64,000 bases of DNA from Flavobacteriales bacterium (GTDB taxonomy: Bacteria; Bacteroidota; Bacteroidia; Flavobacteriales_F; PHOS-HE28), in assembly GCA_016713875.1 (NCBI GenBank), contig JADJOI010000002.1, positions 124,001-188,000 of the forward strand. Direction: 5' to 3'. Below the pieces are notes generated by a model. It saw nothing but the letters and a program-made list of their open reading frames with translations, was not told where the DNA came from and did not search any database. The number at the start of each line of letters is the position of its first letter. Within the stretch, counting starts at the first letter, position 1. Both the position numbers and the translations under genes were made by a program. Positions 23,309 to 33,171 of this stretch are shown here, piece after piece.

Positions 23309-24318
23309 AGGGACGGGTGGGCATAGCGGTGCTGGTGATGGCGCTGACGGGCTGCGGGAAAGATGAATTGATGCAGCAGGACGGCGCGGCCGAGCCCTTC
23401 ATGCTGGACCTGCCTGCTTGGATGCCTGCTCCTCCGGTGCCGGCCGACAATCCGCTATCCAGGGCCAGCGTGGAACTGGGCAAGCAGCTCTTCTTCGAGC
23501 CCCACCTCTCCCGAACGGGCACCTTGAGCTGCGCCGGTTGTCATTTCACGGACCGGGCCTTCAGCGATACGGTGGCGCTCAGCCTCGGGGTGTCTCAGCA
23601 GCCTGGACTGCGGAATTCGCCTACGCTGGCCAATGTGGCCTACCATCCGGCGCTCTTCCGCGATGGTGGGGTGCCCACCTTGGAACTGCAGGTGCTGGCG
23701 CCCATCCACGACGACCTGGAGATGGACCACAGCATCATCACGGCGGCCGATGACCTGCGCGAGGTGGAACCTTATCGCAGTCTGAGCCAGCAGGCCTATG
23801 GTCGTCCGCTGGACCCGTACGTGATCACCCGGGCCATCGCCAACTACGAGCGTACGCTCATCAGCGGCTGGTCCCGCTTCGACCGCTACCTGTACCAGGG
23901 CGAGACCACGGCGCTCACCGACAGCGAGGTGCGGGGCTGGGAGCTGTTCTCCGGACCGGTGGCGGGCTGCACGGATTGCCATGGGGGATTCGACCTCAGC
24001 GACCACAGTTACCGCAACGTGGGCCAGTACAGCACCTACGCGGACCCTGGGCGGGCGCGGATCTCCCTCGATCCCGCGGACGAAGGCAAGTTCAAGGTGC
24101 CCACCCTGCGCAACATCGCCCTCACGGCGCCGTACATGCATGACGGGGCCATGGCCACGCTGGAGGAAGTGGTGGACCACTTCGCGAGCGGTGGCCTGTC
24201 GCACCCCAACAAGGACCCGCTGATGACCCCGTTCACGCTTTCCGCGCAAGAGCGTGCCGACCTTCTGGCCTTCCTGCATGCCTTGACGGACGAACGCAGC
24301 CTGGACCAAGTGCCATGA
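23305..24318 (+). CDS. Di-haem MauG/cytochrome c peroxidase-family lipoprotein (MbnH-like)
   Basis: This 337-aa protein starts at a GTG that overlaps the MbnP-like stop. A lipobox (ALTGC) follows the signal peptide. Two haem c sites are visible, CAGCH (about residue 74) and CTDCH (about residue 220). RNSPTLANVAYHP and the C-terminal KFKVPTLRNIALTAPYMHDG are standard for the bacterial di-haem peroxidase/MauG family. Next to an MbnP-like gene it could post-translationally oxidise that protein. A plain H2O2 peroxidase is the alternative. Confidence 0.88.
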   Translation: MKGRVGIAVLVMALTGCGKDELMQQDGAAEPFMLDLPAWMPAPPVPADNPLSRASVELGKQLFFEPHLSRTGTLSCAGCHFTDRAFSDTVALSLGVSQQPGLRNSPTLANVAYHPALFRDGGVPTLELQVLAPIHDDLEMDHSIITAADDLREVEPYRSLSQQAYGRPLDPYVITRAIANYERTLISGWSRFDRYLYQGETTALTDSEVRGWELFSGPVAGCTDCHGGFDLSDHSYRNVGQYSTYADPGRARISLDPADEGKFKVPTLRNIALTAPYMHDGAMATLEEVVDHFASGGLSHPNKDPLMTPFTLSAQERADLLAFLHALTDERSLDQVP

Positions 24319-25451
24319 TCGGAACCCGCACCCGCATCCTCGCAGCCATCGCCTTCGGCGTGATGGCCATCGCCAGTTGCCGCAAGCCCGGCCCGGACCC
24401 GCCCTCGGGAGGTGGGGGTGGCGGCAGCAACGGGCCTGTCTATGACCCAACGCCCTACCCACTGGTGACACCCGCGAACTTCCCGCCGATGCTGATCCCG
24501 GCGGACAACCCGATCACGGTGAAAGGGGTGGAACTGGGACGCTACCTGTTCTATGAGGAGCGCCTGAGCGGGGACAACACGCAGAGTTGCTCGAGCTGCC
24601 ATGCGCCCGCCACGGCCTTCAGCGACGGTCCGAACGCCTTCAGCCTGGGCATCGATGGCATCGAGGGCCGGCGCAACAGCATGGCCCTGATGAACCTAGG
24701 CTGGGAGACGAGCTTTTTCTGGGATGGTCGCAAGGCCACGCTGGAGGAGCAGATCCTGATGCCCGTGATCGACCCGGTGGAGATGCACGAGATCTGGCCG
24801 AACGCGGTGGCGAAGCTGCAGGCGGACAGCGCGTACAGGGCCTTGTTCATCGAGGCGTTCAACACCGAGGTCATCGACAGCACGCTGGTGGCGAAGGCGA
24901 TCGCGCAATTCCTGCGCACCATGATCAGCGCCAACTCCAAGGTGGACAAGGTGGCGCGAGGCGAGGCGGTCTTCACCCAGCAGGAGCAGCGCGGCTTCAT
25001 CCTTACGCAGCTCGAAGGTGGTGATCCCGCGGCGGGCCAGGGCGGCCAATGGGGCGCCGACTGCTTCCACTGCCATACGCAGGTGGGTGGCCTGTTCACG
25101 AACGGCCAGTTCGAGAACAACGGACTGGATTCCATCTTCACGGACCTGGGGCGGTATGAGGTCACCGCCGATCCGTTGGACCGGGCCAAGTTCAAGGTGC
25201 CCACCCTGCGCAACGTGGCGCTCTCGGGGCCCTACATGCACGACGGCCGCTTCCAGACCCTGGAGGAGGTGATCGGGCACTACAACTCGGGCGGCATCCC
25301 GTCGGAGACCATCAGCCCCTTCATGAAGCATACGCAGGGCGGTCTGCAGCTGCCTGCGTCGGACAAGGCGGCGTTGGTGGCCTTCCTGAACGCGCTCACG
25401 GACCACGACTTCGTGAACGATCCGCGCTTTCAGGACCCCGGCACGCCCTGA
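24315..25451 (+). CDS. Second di-haem cytochrome c peroxidase/MauG-family lipoprotein
   Basis: This 378-aa protein overlaps the previous gene by ATGA and has a lipobox (AIASC). A Gly-rich linker follows the lipid anchor. It carries haem motifs CSSCH and CFHCH, RRNSMALMNLGW, and KFKVPTLRNVALSGPYMHDG. It is clearly related to the preceding protein but not a recent copy. Two such enzymes behind one MbnP-like protein suggest either different oxidation steps or one modifying enzyme plus one peroxidase. Confidence 0.88.
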   Translation: MIGTRTRILAAIAFGVMAIASCRKPGPDPPSGGGGGGSNGPVYDPTPYPLVTPANFPPMLIPADNPITVKGVELGRYLFYEERLSGDNTQSCSSCHAPATAFSDGPNAFSLGIDGIEGRRNSMALMNLGWETSFFWDGRKATLEEQILMPVIDPVEMHEIWPNAVAKLQADSAYRALFIEAFNTEVIDSTLVAKAIAQFLRTMISANSKVDKVARGEAVFTQQEQRGFILTQLEGGDPAAGQGGQWGADCFHCHTQVGGLFTNGQFENNGLDSIFTDLGRYEVTADPLDRAKFKVPTLRNVALSGPYMHDGRFQTLEEVIGHYNSGGIPSETISPFMKHTQGGLQLPASDKAALVAFLNALTDHDFVNDPRFQDPGTP

Positions 25452-26933
25452 TCAGGCCGCCTGTTCCACCGCCGAGGATGGGCGCCACGTGCGGCTCAGC
25501 ATGCGGTCGCCGAACACTTCCGGCTTGAAGATGCTGGTGCCCATCAGGATGCGGGCGCATTCCTGCACCCCCTCGGTGATGCTGGGGTGCGGATGGACGA
25601 GTTCGGCCAGGTGCTGGATGCCCTGGCCCATATGCATCAGCAGGGCCACCGCCTCGATGGCGCTGGAGGCATGCTCGCCCACGGCGCGCATGCCCAGGAT
25701 ATGCATGTGCTCATCGTCGGTGACGATCACCTTGAAGAAGCCCTGGGTGCGCCGCATGGCGATGGCACGGGCCAGGCAGCTATAATCGATCCGGGCCACG
25801 CGGTGCGCGATGCCCTGGCGGCGGCACTCCTGTTCGTTCAGCCCCACCCCGGCCACTTCCGGATCGAGGAACATGATGCTGCTGACCTGCCCATAGCTGA
25901 TGGGTTTGGGTTGCCGGCCGGCGATGAGCTCGGCGGCATGACGGCCTTCCAGCTCACCGAGGTTCACCAGCATGTTGCTGCCCGTCGCATCGCCCACCAC
26001 CAGGATGTGGTCCTGTGCGGTGCGGATGCCGTCCACGGCCAGGGCTCCGGTGCGCGGGTCCACGGTGAGCCCGGCCTGTTCAAGACCAAGGCCGTGAAGG
26101 TTGGGCGTACGTCCCACGGACAACAGGGCCTTCTCCACGGTGACGCGCTCGGTGCCGCCGTTCGCGTAGCTCAGGTCGTACTCCACCCCGTGGGGCATGG
26201 CTTCCAGGCGTTCGAGCTTGGCGGAGCGGTGGATCACCACACCGTTGCGTTCCAGGTTGCCGGCCACCAGCTCACTGATGTCGGCGTCCTCGAAGGGCAG
26301 GATGCGCTCGGCGCGGTCGATGAGGTGCACGCGGGTGCGGCCCAGGTGGCTGAGGATGGTGGCGAACTCGCAGCCGATGACGCCTGCGCCGACGATGACG
26401 ATGCTCTCCGGAAGCTCATCGAGCTGGAAGATGCCATCGCTGGTGAGGATGCGTCGTTCATCGGCCGCCAGGCCCGGAAGTGAACGGGGCTTGGAGCCTG
26501 TGGCGATCACCACATGGTCCGCCTCGATCACCCGGCGCTGGCCGGCCAGGTCGATGGCCACGAGATGCGGTCCGATGAAGGACGCGTTGCCACGGGCGTG
26601 CTGGAACAGGCGGCCTTGACTTTCCAGCAGCTGCATGTGGCATGCATAGAGGTATTTGCGTTCGAAGACGGCCTCGTTCACCGAGCGGGTGATGCCCGAC
26701 CACGACGGTTGAAAGGGCGGGATGCCGCGGGTGCGGACCATGGCGTTGGTGCTGGCCACACGTTGGGCGATCTCCCACAGCGTCTTGGACATCAGCGCGC
26801 CGTTGTAGATGCCGGTGCCACCGATGCGGTCCTTCTCCACCAGCAGGGTGCGCAGGCCAAGATCGATGGCGCGCATGGCGGCCGCATAGCCGGCGGGCCC
26901 ACCACCGATGACGCATAGGTCGAATCGTTCCAT
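25452..26933 (-). CDS. FAD-dependent pyridine nucleotide oxidoreductase lacking the redox disulfide
   Basis: This 493-aa protein has the class I disulfide reductase fold: FAD loop CVIGGGPAGYAAA, NAD(P) loop IVGAGVIGCEFATIL, the second FAD motif HILVVGDATG, and the C-terminal HPHPSITEGV block. The usual CxxxxC of lipoamide or glutathione reductases is replaced by GGTGIYNGALMSKTLWE, with no cysteines. Soluble transhydrogenase (SthA) also lacks one of the cysteines, so a transhydrogenase-like role is the best guess. It is convergent with the second di-haem gene with no gap. Confidence 0.85.
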   Translation of the reverse strand: MERFDLCVIGGGPAGYAAAMRAIDLGLRTLLVEKDRIGGTGIYNGALMSKTLWEIAQRVASTNAMVRTRGIPPFQPSWSGITRSVNEAVFERKYLYACHMQLLESQGRLFQHARGNASFIGPHLVAIDLAGQRRVIEADHVVIATGSKPRSLPGLAADERRILTSDGIFQLDELPESIVIVGAGVIGCEFATILSHLGRTRVHLIDRAERILPFEDADISELVAGNLERNGVVIHRSAKLERLEAMPHGVEYDLSYANGGTERVTVEKALLSVGRTPNLHGLGLEQAGLTVDPRTGALAVDGIRTAQDHILVVGDATGSNMLVNLGELEGRHAAELIAGRQPKPISYGQVSSIMFLDPEVAGVGLNEQECRRQGIAHRVARIDYSCLARAIAMRRTQGFFKVIVTDDEHMHILGMRAVGEHASSAIEAVALLMHMGQGIQHLAELVHPHPSITEGVQECARILMGTSIFKPEVFGDRMLSRTWRPSSAVEQAA

Positions 26934-27028
26934 GGGGGAAGGGAAGTGGTCGATGGCCGTTGTACGCCGGTCGAAGGCCAGGGTTCGCCGGTATCCTTCG
27001 CGCCAGGGATGCCGTAGGAAGGGGCGGA

Positions 27029-30000
27029 ATGATGCGGACCCCGATGAGCTTCGTGCGCGTGGCCGGCCTGCTGGCGGCCCTGTCCCTGGCGGGCCGGGGG
27101 CAGGCGCAATGCCCGCAGCTCTACGACTATTGGGGCAACCCGAGCGATACCGCCGAGTGGTACAGCTGTTCCGGTGGTCCGTTCACGCTGGTGATCGCCT
27201 CCCCGCAGAACATCGTCGGCGGCTTCACGATCAACTGGGGCGATGGCAGCCCGCTGCATGTGGGCGGCTCGCTGATCGCCCCGGGCACGGTGACGCACGT
27301 CTACGCCCCGGCCGTGGCCGAGTACACCGTGACCTTCACCGAACTGGTCAGCGGCTGCGTGGTCACCGGCACCGTGATCATGGAGGAGAGCACGAGCGCC
27401 TCCATCCAGATCCCTGTGGGCGGCCTCACCCAGGTCTGCGCCCCGCAGGCGGTGGACTTCATCAACTCCAGCACCAACGTATCGCCGAACACGGTGTTCA
27501 CCTGGGATTTCGGCGACGCGAGCACCCAGCTGGTGTACGACCACACCAACCTCGGGCAGACGGTGACGCACACCTACATGCCGGGCACGGTGAGCTGCGA
27601 GACCACGGTGCGTCTATATGCGGAGAACACCTGCAACACGCTGCAAGGTGGACCGAGCGTGGCCACCTTCAACCCGATCCGGGTGTGGGACATCGACAGT
27701 GCGCAGATCGCTCCGAGCGCCACGCTGCTGTGCTGGCCCGACCGGACGGTCACCTTCCTCAACGTCACCGACCGAAACTGCCTTCAGCAGGGCAACATCT
27801 ACCAGCGCTTCGAGTACTGGAACTTCGGTGACTACTGGGGGCAGGGCCACGATTCCATCATCAACTGGGCCCCCTGGCCACCCACCTTTCCGCGCACCAT
27901 CCAATATCCGGGCATCGGCACGTACGAGGTGATGCTGCTGGACAGCAACTACTGCGGCATCGACACGGCGTACGTGCAGATCACGATCGTGCCGCCGCCG
28001 AACGTCTCGCTCAGCGCCACGCCGGACACCGTGTGCGCCGGAGGCACGATCGCCTTCGATCAGACGACCGGTGGCGGCGCGAACTTCTTCGAGTGGGACT
28101 TCGGCACGGGAGCCGGCTTCCAGTGGACCGGCGCAGGTGATCAGTCGCACACCTATGGCACACCGGGCACCTTCGTGGTCTCCTACGCCGCCAGCATCCA
28201 GGGCGCCACCGCGGGTTGCGCCGATACCGCTTCAGTGACCGTCGTGGTGCTGCCCAGCCCCACGGCGGACTTCACCGTGGACCAGGACGCGGCCTGCGAC
28301 TCGCTCACGGTGACCTTCACCAACACCTCGGTGAACGCGGTGAGCCATCTGTGGGACCTGGGGGACGGCACGATCATCGCCGCCTTCGAGCCGACACCGC
28401 ACTTCTATGGCACACCGGGCACCTACACGGTGACGCTGACGGTGACGAACTCCGACGGCTGTCAGGACACGCATACGCACGATATCCACGTGTATGCCCC
28501 GCCAGTGGTGCAGATCGGCGCGCAGAACGTGTGCGAGGGTGTGGCCGCCCAGTTCTCGGACCAGACGGTGACCGAGCCAGGCAACCCGGTGGTGCAGTGG
28601 GCCTGGGACTTCGGCGATGGCGCCACCTCCACGCTGGAGGATCCCACGCATCTCTATGCCGGCAACGGGGGCCATACCGTGACCCTGACCGTGACCACGC
28701 CCTATTGCGGCGGCACCGGGGTGCAGAACGTGCTGGTGGAAGCCCTGCCCACGGCGGCCTTCCTGCCGGTGCCCAGCATCGGTTGTTCGCCGCTGGACGT
28801 GCAGTTCACCAACACGAGCTCCGGGGCGGTGAGCTACGCCTGGGACTTCGGCGATGGCACCACCAGCACGGCCACCGCGCCGTCGCACATCTTTCAGAAC
28901 GCAGGCCCCACCGATGTGGTGGACACCGTGATGCTGATCGCGAGCACATTGTTCGGCTGCTCGGACACGGCCACGGCGCTCATCACCGTGGCCCCGCCCG
29001 TGGTGGCCGGGTTCACCCACAACGCCCTTCCCGGTTGCGCTCCGCTCGATGTGCAGTTCACCAACACCAGCACGGGGGCCGGTTCCTACGCCTGGGACTT
29101 CGGTGATGGCGGTACGAGCACCGCCGTGTCCCCGGCGCATCAGTACGTGAACAACACCTTGCTCCTGCAGACGAACACCGTGCAACTGATCGCCACCTCG
29201 GCCGCGGGCTGCGTGGACACGGCGAGGACGACGCTGCTGGTGTACCCGATGCCGCAGTTCACCTTCGCCACCCAGCCGGACAGCGGCTGCTCCCCGCTCA
29301 CGGTCACCTTCCCCACGATCGTCGGGGCGGTGAGCCACCAGTGGGATTTCGGTGACGGTGCCACGGGCACGGGTCCCTCGCCCACGCACACCTACCTCAA
29401 CATCACGGGAGCCGTGGTGACCTACCCGGTGACAATGATCGGGGCGAACGCCTTCGGCTGCGTGGACACCACCTATGACCAGGTGACCGTGTTCCCCATG
29501 CCCACGGCGGCCTTCACCACCGATCTGCTGCAGGGTTGCCACCCGCTCACCGCACAGCTCACGAACACGAGCCAGGGGGCGGTCGCGTTCAACTGGAGCT
29601 ACGGCGACGGCGGTACCTCGGACACGTCGGCCGCGGTGCATGGGCACACCTGGTCCAACTTCCTGACCGCGCCGCAGACGTTCACCATCGGGCTGACGGC
29701 CGCGAACGTGCATGGATGCAGCGCCACGGCCACAGGCCAGGTGCAGGTGTACCCGGCGGTGATCGCCCAGTTCACGGCCGACACGGTGGGCTGTGCGCCC
29801 TTCGATCCGGACCTCGCGAACCTCTCCATCGGTGCCACGAGCCACTTCTGGACCTTCGGGGACGGTGGGGCCAGCTCGCAACCGAGCCCGGCGCACACCT
29901 ACCTCAACCAAGGCCTCGCCGATGTGGTGTTCACCCCCACGCTCGTGGCCACCTCCTCTTACGGATGCAGCGATACGGCCCAGGTGGACGTGTTGGTGCA

Positions 30001-31561
30001 TCCAGCGCCGATCGCCCAGTTCGTGCCGAGCGCGCTGGCCGGTTGCCAGCCATTCCCACTGAGCGCGCAGGACCTGTCGATCGGGGCGACGACGATCATC
30101 TGGACCTGGGGTGACGGCACCCAGCAGAGCGGAGCTCCGGGCAACGTGGCGCACACCTATGCCCATGCCGACAGCGTGCCGGTGTCCTTCACCATCACCC
30201 AGGTGGGCACGAGCGTACACGGTTGCATGGACACGGCGCAGGCGGTGATCCAGGTGTATCCGGCGATCACGGCCGCGTTCACAGCCCCCGCCGACGGGTG
30301 TTCGCCGCTGGCCTATACGCCAGTGAACATGAGCACGGGGGCCTCGAGCTACCTGTGGGACATGGGCGACGGCGTCACGCTCGTGGGCAACGCCCCCACA
30401 CATACGTACGTGAACGGCACACCCGCGAACCAGACCTGGACGGTGACGCTGACGGCCACTTCGGCCTGGGGATGCACGGATACCGAGCAGATGAACGTGG
30501 TGGTGCATCCTTCACCCACCGCGCAGTTCCAGGCCACGCCCTTCATCCAGCAGTTCCCGGCCTCCACGGTGAGCCTGATCAACAACACCGGACCGGGGCC
30601 CTGGACCCACGACTGGAGCATGGGCGATGGCGGCACGCTGAGCGGTGTGCAGCCCGGATCGTACACCTATGGCACCTGGGGCCAGTTCACCATCATGCTG
30701 GTGGTGACGGACAACGTGTGCAGCGATACGGCGACGCAGGTGGTGACCATCGAGCCACCCTATCCCACGGCCGCCTTCATCGGTTCGGGGGAGGGCTGTG
30801 CGCCGCTCACCGTGCAGTTCACGAACACCTCGCTCCTCGGGGAGGGCTATCTGTGGAACTTCGGGGACGGTGGTTCGAGCACGGCCGACGATCCCGTGTA
30901 TACCTACACCCTGCCGGGCACCTACACCGTGATGCTAACGGCGTACGGGCCGGGCGGCACGGTGAACACGGCGGTGCACATCGATTCCATCGTGGTGCAT
31001 CCGAGCGCCACGGCCTACTTCGTGCTGCAGCCAGAGGAGGTGGTGGTGCCCGGGCAGCCGGTGTACTGCTACAACCTGAGCGGCAATGCGGACAGTTATG
31101 CATGGGACTTCGGGGACGGCACCACGAGCGCGCTGCTGAACCCCGTGCACACGTACACCGACCCGGGCAGCTACACCGTGAGCCTGATCGCCAACAACGC
31201 CTGGAACTGCCCGGACACCTTCGTGGTGGCCGATGCGGTGACCGGCATCGCTTCCGGCGAGATCGCCTTCCCGAACGCGTTCACCCCGAACAGCGACGGG
31301 CCCACGGATGGCCTGTACGACCCGAACTCGATGAGCAACGATTTCTTCTTCCCCGTGCAGGAGGGCGTGGAGGACTACCACCTCCAGGTCTTCAACCGCT
31401 GGGGTGAGCTGGTCTTCGAGACGTTCGATGTGAAGCAGGGCTGGGACGGCTTCTACCGCGGCCAGCCTGCGAAGCAGGACGTGTACGCCTGGAAGGCCCG
31501 GGCCCGCTTCAGTGACGGCCGGGAGGAGACCTTGAAAGGAGATGTGACCTTGATCCGATGA
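27029..31561 (+). CDS. Giant PKD-repeat adhesin with T9SS type B C-terminal domain
   Basis: This 1510-aa protein starts at MMRTPMSFVRVAG, with a signal peptide ending GRGQAQ. At least a dozen PKD-like repeats follow, each with a Cys, a W-DFGDG(T/A) strand and a THTY-like end, for example VSYAWDFGDGTTS and YAWDFGDGGTS. The end is a type B sorting domain: FPNAFTPNSDG, LQVFNRWGELVF, GWDGFYRGQPAKQDVYAWKA and GDVTLIR. Its stop overlaps the start of the next gene (ATGA). It is followed by PorP/SprF, the usual partner of type B cargo, so a surface adhesin or gliding/attachment filament is likely. Confidence 0.92.
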   Translation: MMRTPMSFVRVAGLLAALSLAGRGQAQCPQLYDYWGNPSDTAEWYSCSGGPFTLVIASPQNIVGGFTINWGDGSPLHVGGSLIAPGTVTHVYAPAVAEYTVTFTELVSGCVVTGTVIMEESTSASIQIPVGGLTQVCAPQAVDFINSSTNVSPNTVFTWDFGDASTQLVYDHTNLGQTVTHTYMPGTVSCETTVRLYAENTCNTLQGGPSVATFNPIRVWDIDSAQIAPSATLLCWPDRTVTFLNVTDRNCLQQGNIYQRFEYWNFGDYWGQGHDSIINWAPWPPTFPRTIQYPGIGTYEVMLLDSNYCGIDTAYVQITIVPPPNVSLSATPDTVCAGGTIAFDQTTGGGANFFEWDFGTGAGFQWTGAGDQSHTYGTPGTFVVSYAASIQGATAGCADTASVTVVVLPSPTADFTVDQDAACDSLTVTFTNTSVNAVSHLWDLGDGTIIAAFEPTPHFYGTPGTYTVTLTVTNSDGCQDTHTHDIHVYAPPVVQIGAQNVCEGVAAQFSDQTVTEPGNPVVQWAWDFGDGATSTLEDPTHLYAGNGGHTVTLTVTTPYCGGTGVQNVLVEALPTAAFLPVPSIGCSPLDVQFTNTSSGAVSYAWDFGDGTTSTATAPSHIFQNAGPTDVVDTVMLIASTLFGCSDTATALITVAPPVVAGFTHNALPGCAPLDVQFTNTSTGAGSYAWDFGDGGTSTAVSPAHQYVNNTLLLQTNTVQLIATSAAGCVDTARTTLLVYPMPQFTFATQPDSGCSPLTVTFPTIVGAVSHQWDFGDGATGTGPSPTHTYLNITGAVVTYPVTMIGANAFGCVDTTYDQVTVFPMPTAAFTTDLLQGCHPLTAQLTNTSQGAVAFNWSYGDGGTSDTSAAVHGHTWSNFLTAPQTFTIGLTAANVHGCSATATGQVQVYPAVIAQFTADTVGCAPFDPDLANLSIGATSHFWTFGDGGASSQPSPAHTYLNQGLADVVFTPTLVATSSYGCSDTAQVDVLVHPAPIAQFVPSALAGCQPFPLSAQDLSIGATTIIWTWGDGTQQSGAPGNVAHTYAHADSVPVSFTITQVGTSVHGCMDTAQAVIQVYPAITAAFTAPADGCSPLAYTPVNMSTGASSYLWDMGDGVTLVGNAPTHTYVNGTPANQTWTVTLTATSAWGCTDTEQMNVVVHPSPTAQFQATPFIQQFPASTVSLINNTGPGPWTHDWSMGDGGTLSGVQPGSYTYGTWGQFTIMLVVTDNVCSDTATQVVTIEPPYPTAAFIGSGEGCAPLTVQFTNTSLLGEGYLWNFGDGGSSTADDPVYTYTLPGTYTVMLTAYGPGGTVNTAVHIDSIVVHPSATAYFVLQPEEVVVPGQPVYCYNLSGNADSYAWDFGDGTTSALLNPVHTYTDPGSYTVSLIANNAWNCPDTFVVADAVTGIASGEIAFPNAFTPNSDGPTDGLYDPNSMSNDFFFPVQEGVEDYHLQVFNRWGELVFETFDVKQGWDGFYRGQPAKQDVYAWKARARFSDGREETLKGDVTLIR

Positions 31562-33171
31562 ATCTGAACCGCATGAGCCACCGCTACCCGTTCCCGTTCC
31601 TGTTGATGCTGATCGCGCCCGTGGCCGCCTGGGGCCAGGCCAACTACACCCGCGTGCACAACCGCATGCTGGACGAGGCCAAGATGCTGCTGGCGGTGGA
31701 GGACCATGTAGAGGCGGCCAAGATCTATCGACGGCTGGAGAACGTGGACACCACGTTCGCCGAGGTGGCGCACGAACTGGGTCTGTGCTATGCGCAGATC
31801 CCCGGTGCACGGCACAAGGCCGCACCCTTGTTCGAGCGTGCGCTCCGGAACGGTCATCCTGAGGCTCTGTACCACCTGGGCCTGGCCCGTCACCGCCAGG
31901 AGCGCTTCGATGAGGCCATCGACCTCCTGAACCGGTACAAGGCCACCAAACACCGGCTGGTGGCCGATGCGGAGGTGGACCGCTCGATGGCCATCTGCCG
32001 CAATGCGAAGGCGCTGGTGCGCACGCCGGTGGACCTGACCGTCCGGAACCTCGGTGCGCTGATCAATTCACCGGCGCACGACTACTGCCCGCTGGTGACG
32101 GCGGATGGGAACACGATGTACTTCACCTCGCGCCGCGAGGGCACCACCGGAGGCCTGAAGGACCCGAACGGACAGTGGTTCGAGGACATCTACATGGCGC
32201 GGCGTTTGGACGAGGTGTGGTCGAACGCGGTGAACGCGGGCGTGCCGTTGAACACGGCCCTGCAGGACGCCACGGTGGGCCTTTCCGCCGACGGCACCAG
32301 CATGATCATCTACCGAACGGGGCAGGGCCTGGTGAGCGGCGACCTGTTCGAGAGCAAGCGATCGGTGGCCCTGTGGAACATGCCCGAACTGATGACCGAG
32401 CGCATCAACAGCGAGCACCACGAACGCAGTGCCACGCTGAGCCCCGATGGGGAGGAGATCTACTTCACGAGCGACCGGCCCGGAGGCTTCGGCGGGCGTG
32501 ACCTGTACCGGATCCGGCGCCTGCCCAACGGCGAGTGGAGCCTGCCCTTGAACCTGGGGCCCACGATCAACACGCCGTTCGATGAGGATGCGCCTTTCCT
32601 GCACAGTGACGGCACCACCCTCTTCTTCAGCTCGAACGGCCATGGCACCATGGGCGGCTACGACATCTTCAAGAGCGTGATGCTCGACCACGACCAGTGC
32701 AGCTGGGGCGATCCGGAGAACATGGGCTACCCGCTGAACACCGTGAACGACGACATCTACTTCTGCCTGAGCGAGGACGGCACCACGGGCTATTTCTCCT
32801 CCGAACGCCCCGGCGGCCTGGGTGCACAGGACATCTACCAGGTGGTCTTCCCCTCGAGCCAGCTGGAGTTCTTCATCGTACGCGGCATCGTGGCCGACCC
32901 GCGCGACGAGCCGTTGCGTGCGCGGATCGTCGTGGAGGACGAGGGGCGCGAGGAGATCGTGGGGGTGTACAACACCAACGCCGCCACGGGCCGCTACCTG
33001 ATGGTGCTGAAGCCGGGCGCTCGCTACCACCTGCGCACCGAGGCCGAGGGCCATGCCGCGGTGGAGGAGGTGCTGACGGCCACCGCGCCGGACCACGGCC
33101 GCGAGATCAGCAAGGAGACCCAGCTGCTGCCCCTGGAACAGGTGGAAGGCATGACCCGGAATGAGCGGTAA
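31558..33171 (+). CDS. TPR/WD40-like (PD40) lipoprotein-free secreted protein, PorE-like without OmpA domain
   Basis: This 537-aa protein has a signal peptide (LLMLIAPVAAWGQ), TPR-like helices (about 30-150), then PD40 beta-propeller repeats: YFTSRREGTTGG, IYFTSDRPGGFGGRDLY, LFFSSNGHGTMGGYDIF and GYFSSERPGGLGAQDIY. A carboxypeptidase-regulatory-like sandwich lies near the end. PorE-type T9SS proteins share TPR, PD40 and CRD parts but add an OmpA-like domain, which is missing here. The gene sits between a T9SS adhesin and PorP/SprF, so a periplasmic or outer-membrane scaffold role is likely. Confidence 0.85.
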   Translation: MNLNRMSHRYPFPFLLMLIAPVAAWGQANYTRVHNRMLDEAKMLLAVEDHVEAAKIYRRLENVDTTFAEVAHELGLCYAQIPGARHKAAPLFERALRNGHPEALYHLGLARHRQERFDEAIDLLNRYKATKHRLVADAEVDRSMAICRNAKALVRTPVDLTVRNLGALINSPAHDYCPLVTADGNTMYFTSRREGTTGGLKDPNGQWFEDIYMARRLDEVWSNAVNAGVPLNTALQDATVGLSADGTSMIIYRTGQGLVSGDLFESKRSVALWNMPELMTERINSEHHERSATLSPDGEEIYFTSDRPGGFGGRDLYRIRRLPNGEWSLPLNLGPTINTPFDEDAPFLHSDGTTLFFSSNGHGTMGGYDIFKSVMLDHDQCSWGDPENMGYPLNTVNDDIYFCLSEDGTTGYFSSERPGGLGAQDIYQVVFPSSQLEFFIVRGIVADPRDEPLRARIVVEDEGREEIVGVYNTNAATGRYLMVLKPGARYHLRTEAEGHAAVEEVLTATAPDHGREISKETQLLPLEQVEGMTRNER

